From an uncultured Oscillospiraceae bacterium (GTDB taxonomy: Bacteria; Bacillota; Clostridia; Oscillospirales; Oscillospiraceae), in NCBI GenBank assembly GCA_934573945.1, contig CAKTMQ010000058.1:1-9051 (forward strand): DNA of 9,051 nt. Direction: 5' to 3'. Made by a program: the position numbers and the translations under genes. Below the pieces are notes generated by a model that was not told where the DNA came from, ran no database searches, and was given only the letters and a program-made list of their open reading frames with translations. Shown piece after piece: positions 5,322 to 9,051 of the stretch (within the stretch, counting starts at the first letter, position 1; each line of letters begins with the position of its first letter).

Positions 5322-5918
5322 ATGAAGCTGCGTAGAGTATTCCATAAAGCACAAGCGTCTCAAGCGTACCCATTGCGTTTGCTGACGCTGTGCCTCTTTT
5401 TTGCTGTGGGCATCGTGGCTGGGCAGATCCTGCAGCGCACGGTGCCCGGCGAGACCGGCAGCGAACTGGAGGCGTATCTGCGTGGCTATGTCAGCGCAGC
5501 AGCAGAGGAGACGCAGGTCTCTGTGCTTCAGGTGCTGGCGGTTTATCTGCGCGCACCGCTGCTGCTGTGCCTGTTGGGCTTTTGCACCTTTGGCGCGGCA
5601 GTGATTCCCTTGGTGTGTGCTCTGCAGGGCTTTACGCTGTCCTTCGCTGTGGCCTGTTTTGCGGGTAATCTGGGGCAGAAGGGTCTGTTGTTGTCACTGG
5701 CGGCTTTCGGACTGCGTAGTGTTGTTGCATTGCCCTGTACGCTGCTGATCGCTCAGTGGGCGTTTGACAGGGCGTTGCGCCGTATGCGCGGGGAGACGCC
5801 GGTGCGCACACCGACTGTACGGCGGCGCCTGCTAGGCTGTTTTTTTGCATTACTGCTGGGTGGCATACTGGAGATCACAGTAGTGCCCCGGCTTTTTTCC
5901 GCTGTGCTGGGCGGCTAA
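5322..5918 (+). CDS. spoIIM: Stage II sporulation protein M (SpoIIM) family membrane protein
   Basis: SpoIIM belongs to the SpoIID-SpoIIM-SpoIIP machine that thins septal peptidoglycan and drives engulfment in sporulating Firmicutes. The 198-aa product is slightly shorter than the roughly 214 aa of the Bacillus protein. It has hydrophobic segments at about 18-38, 79-97, 99-115, 120-146 and 169-190, with a basic start (MKLRRVFHKA). The arrangement RAPLLLCLLGFCTFGAAVIP (77-96) followed by LQGFTLSFAVACFAG (101-115) resembles the family core. Context helps: spoIIM also lies near the xerD-like gene ripX in Bacillus. GAGGTGA sits nine bases before the ATG. The xerD start is 27 bp downstream, so the two are probably co-transcribed. 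The call rests on membrane pattern and neighbourhood more than on invariant residues; another SpoIIM-fold (DUF95) membrane protein is possible. Confidence 0.75.
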   Translation: MKLRRVFHKAQASQAYPLRLLTLCLFFAVGIVAGQILQRTVPGETGSELEAYLRGYVSAAAEETQVSVLQVLAVYLRAPLLLCLLGFCTFGAAVIPLVCALQGFTLSFAVACFAGNLGQKGLLLSLAAFGLRSVVALPCTLLIAQWAFDRALRRMRGETPVRTPTVRRRLLGCFFALLLGGILEITVVPRLFSAVLGG

Positions 5919-5945
5919 AATTGTGTGAAAGGAGGAGAGATGTGT

Positions 5946-6830
5946 ATGGCAGATCATGTCGCAGATTATCGCCGCTATCTGGCGGAGGAAAAGCACGCTC
6001 AGGATAACACACTCAATTCCTATATACGGGATCTGAATCAGTTTCAGACTTGGCTGAACGGCACAGGTGTAACGGATCTGCGAAAGGTCAAGAAAGAAAA
6101 TGTGGGAGAATACCTGCATTATCTGGACAGTAAAGGAAAATCACCTGCCACCGTAACGCGGTCTGTGGCCTCTATTCGCTCCTTTTATAATTACATGGTG
6201 CTGGCCGGTCGCGTCAAAGCAAACCCAGCCAAGGCGGTAAGCGGTATGAAAGTGGAGCGGAAGTATCCGGAGATCCTGACAAACCGGGAGGTGGAGCTGT
6301 TTCTCGAGCAGCCCAAGTGTGTGGACGAGAAAGGCTTCCGCGATCACGCCATGCTGGAGGTGTTGTACGCCACCGGGATCCGTGTTTCAGAGCTGATCGG
6401 TCTGAACGTGGAGGACGTGAATCTGACGGTGGGCTTTATCCGCTGCACCAGCCGCGGAAAGGAACGGATTATCCCGCTGTATACCGCGGCCATTAAAGCG
6501 CTGCGGGATTATCTGGAAAATATCCGCCCACGGATCATTGCGGACGAAAGGGAAAAGGCGCTGTTTGTTAACATGAATGGCGAGCGAATGAGCCGTCAAG
6601 GCTTCTGGAAGATCATCAAATACTACCAAGAAAAGGCAGAGATCACCAAGGACATCACGCCCCATATGCTGCGGCACAGCTTTGCGGTACATCTGCTGGA
6701 AAACGGCGCGGATCTTCGGTCGATCCAGGAGATGTTGGGGCACGCCGATATTTCTTCCACCCAGATTTATACCCAGGTGATCCGGCATCAGCTGAAGGAC
6801 GTATATAACAAAGCGCATCCCCGGGCATAA
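5946..6830 (+). CDS. xerD: Tyrosine recombinase XerD
   Basis: XerD works with XerC at the dif site to resolve chromosome dimers before division. With the ATG at 5946 the protein is 294 aa, typical for XerD. The N-terminal SAM-like DNA-binding domain covers about 1-100 (YRRYLAEEKHAQDNTLNSYI, 8-27). The catalytic domain carries all expected residues: R146 in ATGIRVSEL, K172, H240 and R243 in HMLRHSFAVHLLENGADL, H266 in MLGHADISSTQIYTQV, and nucleophile Y275. The frame also opens at GTG 5925 and ATG 5940. The AGGAGG (5930-5935) is 10 bases before 5946 but only 4 before 5940, so 5946 is preferred, though not certain. The neighbourhood (spoIIM upstream, no integrase partner, no att-like repeats seen) indicates the housekeeping recombinase rather than a mobile-element integrase. 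XerC would be a close alternative name. Confidence 0.92.
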   Translation: MADHVADYRRYLAEEKHAQDNTLNSYIRDLNQFQTWLNGTGVTDLRKVKKENVGEYLHYLDSKGKSPATVTRSVASIRSFYNYMVLAGRVKANPAKAVSGMKVERKYPEILTNREVELFLEQPKCVDEKGFRDHAMLEVLYATGIRVSELIGLNVEDVNLTVGFIRCTSRGKERIIPLYTAAIKALRDYLENIRPRIIADEREKALFVNMNGERMSRQGFWKIIKYYQEKAEITKDITPHMLRHSFAVHLLENGADLRSIQEMLGHADISSTQIYTQVIRHQLKDVYNKAHPRA

Positions 6831-6913
6831 GCGTACATAAAAAGCGTTTTTCTGCAAATGATACCCCGTAAAAGGTGCATAAAACCGTATACGAAAAGAG
6901 GAGCAGATCAACG

Positions 6914-7348
6914 ATGGTGGAACAGGATACGATCAGGCTGCTGCGGGAGTGCGACGCCGGGATCCGAATGGGGATGGATTCCATTGCAAATGTAGTGGAG
7001 CACGTTAAGAGTCAGGAGCTGCGCCGATGCCTGGTACAGTGCCGGGATGCACATCAGCAGTTGGAGGCCGAGATCCGGACGCTGCTGCAGCGGTATCAGG
7101 ACAAGGGCAAGGCTCCTGATCCGGTGGTTAAAAGCATGGCGCATCTAAAAACAGCTGCCAAGCGCGGTATAAACGATTCCGACGAGACCATTGCCAGTCT
7201 GATGACGGACGGCTGCAACATGGGTGTAAAATCCCTCAGTCGCTACCTCAACCAGTATCAGGCAGCTGACGAACGGTCAAAGGACATTGCCAAACGCCTT
7301 ATTGCATTGGAGGAACAGCTGGTGGTGGATATTCGCAGCTTTTTATAA
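6914..7348 (+). CDS. Uncharacterised all-helical protein (ferritin-like/DUF2383-like?)
   Basis: This 144-aa soluble protein has no signal peptide or membrane helix. It appears almost wholly alpha-helical: helices at about 3-31, 33-62, 71-101 and 103-142 suggest a four-helix bundle. Acidic and histidine residues (E29, H30, D45, H47, E51, E53, E133, E134) recall ferritin-like bundles, and length and layout resemble DUF2383-type proteins. The metal-ligand pattern is not clear enough to assign function, and the resemblance is from memory only. The ATG at 6914 is chosen because AGAGGAG (6897-6903) lies ten bases upstream; a start 13 codons earlier (6875) lacks such a site. It follows xerD after 83 bp with no clear terminator or promoter between, so it may be the last gene of the spoIIM-xerD unit. 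A bidirectional terminator follows its stop. Confidence 0.7.
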   Translation: MVEQDTIRLLRECDAGIRMGMDSIANVVEHVKSQELRRCLVQCRDAHQQLEAEIRTLLQRYQDKGKAPDPVVKSMAHLKTAAKRGINDSDETIASLMTDGCNMGVKSLSRYLNQYQAADERSKDIAKRLIALEEQLVVDIRSFL

Positions 7349-7357
7349 GCATCATAA

Positions 7358-7409
7358 GAAAGAAAAGATACCCGATATGACAGTTGTCATATCGGGTATC
7401 TTTTCTTTC
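7358..7409. terminator. Bidirectional intrinsic terminator, perfect 25-bp stem
   Basis: Positions 7358-7382 and 7385-7409 are perfectly complementary around GT (the RNA loop is probably CAGTTG). The outer arm is A-rich on one side and T-rich on the other (AAAGAAAAG and CTTTTCTTT), so both strands end in a U-rich tract. It lies between converging genes: 10 bp after the stop at 7348 and 25 bp beyond the stop of the minus-strand transporter gene at 7435. Confidence 0.95.
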
Positions 7410-7434
7410 GCTTAGGCAAAGGCTGTGTCTGCGA

Positions 7435-9051
7435 TCACAAAGATGTATGGGCGGGAAGGCTGTACTTTGCCGCATAGCTGCGGAAGCTGTCGCGGAAAGC
7501 CGCATCATCTTTTCGGATAGCGTGCAGTGTTTCATGGAGGTTCAGGTTATGCTGGGCAGCATCAATGATACCGCCAGCGATATTGGAGCAGTGATCCGAT
7601 GTCCGTTCCAGGTCGGTAAGCAGGTCAGACCACACAAATCCCGCCTCGATGCTGCAATGTCCCTGCTGCATACGCAGGATATGACGGGTGCGCATTTCCT
7701 CCTTCAGCGAATCGATGACCTGCTCCAGAGGTTCTACCTGTGCTGCCGAGGCTAGGTCGCTCTGCACAAAGGCAGTACGGGACAGCTCAAGGATTTCCTG
7801 AATGGCGGACGACAGAACAGCCAGATCCGCCTGCGCTGCCGCCGTAAAGGTGAGCTGCTTGCTGCGCATCTCCTCGGCGGACTCAAGCACGTTGACAGCA
7901 TGATCCGAAATGCGTTCCAGATCGCCGATGGTCTTGAGAAGCTCCGTGGCTTCTTCGCTCTCGTCACTTCCCATCTTCTGGGCGCTGAGCTTTACAAGGT
8001 AAGTGCCGATCACATCTTCGCAACGGTCACAGTGTGTCTCTGCTTGCCGGATCGATGCAGCCAGCTCCGGCGTGTAGGCGGTGAGGCAGTTGAGGGCATG
8101 ATCCAGCGCCCCAACGGCACTGTCCATCATTTCCTCGGAAACGGCGCGGCACTGGCGAAGGGCGAGGGACGGTGTAGCCAGCAGACGTTCATCCAGTGTA
8201 ACGTCATTTTCGGTATGGTCACCGTCCGGCACCAGCAGGATAGACAGCTTCTCCAGCAGCCCACCGGCCGGCAGGAGCATAGCAGTGCAGAGAATGTTGA
8301 AAGCAGAGTGTACCACGGCGATACCGTAGGTAGTGACCGGCTCCTGCAATATAGCCGGTGCAGCAACAGCTTTTATGATACAGAATACCACCAGCAGCAC
8401 GGCAACGCCGATGACATTGAACATCAGATGCACTACAGCGGCGCGGCGCGCGTTCTTGTTGGTGCCCACAGAGGAGATGATAGCGGTGACACAGGTGCCG
8501 ATGTTCTGTCCCATGATGATGGGAATGGCCGCCGCATAGCTTACCTGTCCGGTAAGCGCCAGCGCCTGCAGAATGCCGACGGAAGCGGAACTGGACTGAA
8601 TAATAGCCGTCAGCACTGCGCCGGCCAGCACGCCCAGCAGCGGATTGCGGAACATGAGAAACAGCTCTGCAAAGCCGGGCACATCCTTCAAGCCGGACAC
8701 GGCGCCGCTCATGGTCTCCATGCCGAACATCAGCGTGGCAAAGCCCAGCAGGATCATACCGGTATCTTTTTTCCGGTCTCCCTTGCAGAACATATAGAAA
8801 ATAATACCGATCAGCGCCAGTATCGGTGTAAAGGAAGAGGGCTTGAGCAGCTGGATCCAGACACTGCTGCCGTCAATCCCGGCCAGGCTCAGCAGCCATG
8901 CCGTAACGGTGGTGCCTACATTAGCGCCCATGATGACGTTGATGGCCTGCCGCAGTGTCATCAATCCGGAGTTGACAAAGCCCACCACCATTACCGTGGT
9001 CGCCGAGGAACTTTGAATAATGGCGGTCACGCCGAGACCGGTGAGAAAGCC
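7435..9051 (-). CDS. Na/Pi-cotransporter family protein with C-terminal PhoU-like domain (N-terminus off right edge)
   Basis: The frame stays open through the right edge, leaving 538 residues; by comparison with the family some 50 N-terminal residues are missing. The membrane part has two inverted Na_Pi_cotrans repeats, each with the QSSS signature: TAIIQSSSATTVMVVGFVNS (9-28 of the visible part) with GANVGTTVTA (42-51), then TAIIQSSSASVGILQAL (148-164) with GQNIGTCVTA (181-190). After about residue 280 the protein is soluble and helical, with two PhoU-like motifs, GDLERISDHAVNV (376-388) and TDLERTSDHCSNI (479-491), each giving the E-x-x-x-D metal-binding pattern. It is a predicted sodium-coupled phosphate or related anion transporter whose PhoU-like tail may sense phosphate status. 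No start or promoter is visible here. The GTG at 9030 is internal, not the true start. Confidence 0.93.
   Translation of the reverse strand, partial: GFLTGLGVTAIIQSSSATTVMVVGFVNSGLMTLRQAINVIMGANVGTTVTAWLLSLAGIDGSSVWIQLLKPSSFTPILALIGIIFYMFCKGDRKKDTGMILLGFATLMFGMETMSGAVSGLKDVPGFAELFLMFRNPLLGVLAGAVLTAIIQSSSASVGILQALALTGQVSYAAAIPIIMGQNIGTCVTAIISSVGTNKNARRAAVVHLMFNVIGVAVLLVVFCIIKAVAAPAILQEPVTTYGIAVVHSAFNILCTAMLLPAGGLLEKLSILLVPDGDHTENDVTLDERLLATPSLALRQCRAVSEEMMDSAVGALDHALNCLTAYTPELAASIRQAETHCDRCEDVIGTYLVKLSAQKMGSDESEEATELLKTIGDLERISDHAVNVLESAEEMRSKQLTFTAAAQADLAVLSSAIQEILELSRTAFVQSDLASAAQVEPLEQVIDSLKEEMRTRHILRMQQGHCSIEAGFVWSDLLTDLERTSDHCSNIAGGIIDAAQHNLNLHETLHAIRKDDAAFRDSFRSYAAKYSLPAHTSL

Noticed and set aside
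5946..6830. Integrase of a mobile element
   Set aside because: Length, catalytic set and neighbourhood fit housekeeping XerD; no attachment-site repeats, tRNA or phage genes are nearby.
7384..7755. Plus-strand open frame at the 3' end of the transporter gene
   Set aside because: It is the shadow of the PhoU-like region and starts inside the bidirectional terminator.

Overview
The window looks like a chromosomal segment of a spore-forming Clostridia bacterium, most likely Oscillospiraceae/Ruminococcaceae-like. The reasons are a SpoIIM-family gene next to xerD, the order queA-tgt-yajC followed by a small four-helix membrane protein of the TIGR04086 type, strong AGGAGG-type ribosome sites, sigma-A-like promoters, and coding sequence that is moderately GC-rich by eye. 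The taxonomic placement is inference. No phage, transposase, CRISPR array, tRNA or rRNA was seen.

Layout, left to right. (1) 1-1271, minus strand: the first 72 codons of a PLP-dependent aminotransferase, running off the left edge, and a complete phosphate acetyl/butyryltransferase-family gene, each with a promoter-like sequence. (2) 1272-1491: a divergent promoter region with two well-formed boxes facing opposite ways. (3) 1492-4231, plus strand: queA and tgt (two consecutive enzymes of tRNA queuosine synthesis), then yajC (Sec translocase accessory subunit) with its own promoter and a strong terminator. (4) 4232-4550: a gene-free stretch with nested inverted repeats. After the yajC terminator come an isolated 10-bp hairpin, a roughly 114-nt candidate structured RNA closed by a 7-bp stem, and a second intrinsic terminator. 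(5) 4551-4979: the TIGR04086-like membrane protein, with a very basic tail. (6) 4980-5321: a long intergenic region with a GC-rich hairpin, tandem 11-bp direct repeats and a promoter. (7) 5322-7348: spoIIM-like gene, xerD, and an uncharacterised helical protein. (8) A perfect 25-bp inverted repeat acts as a terminator between converging genes. (9) 7435-9051, minus strand: a Na/Pi-cotransporter-family protein with a C-terminal PhoU-like region, whose N-terminus is off the right edge.

Functionally, the centre joins tRNA modification (Tgt inserts preQ1 at the wobble base, QueA adds the epoxycyclopentanediol precursor) to protein export (YajC). The right part groups a sporulation engulfment factor with the dimer-resolution recombinase, an association also known from Bacillus, and ends with phosphate transport. 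Most of the window is conserved housekeeping DNA. The least explained parts are the structured element at 4294-4474, the repeats upstream of spoIIM, and the oppositely charged tails of YajC and its membrane neighbour.
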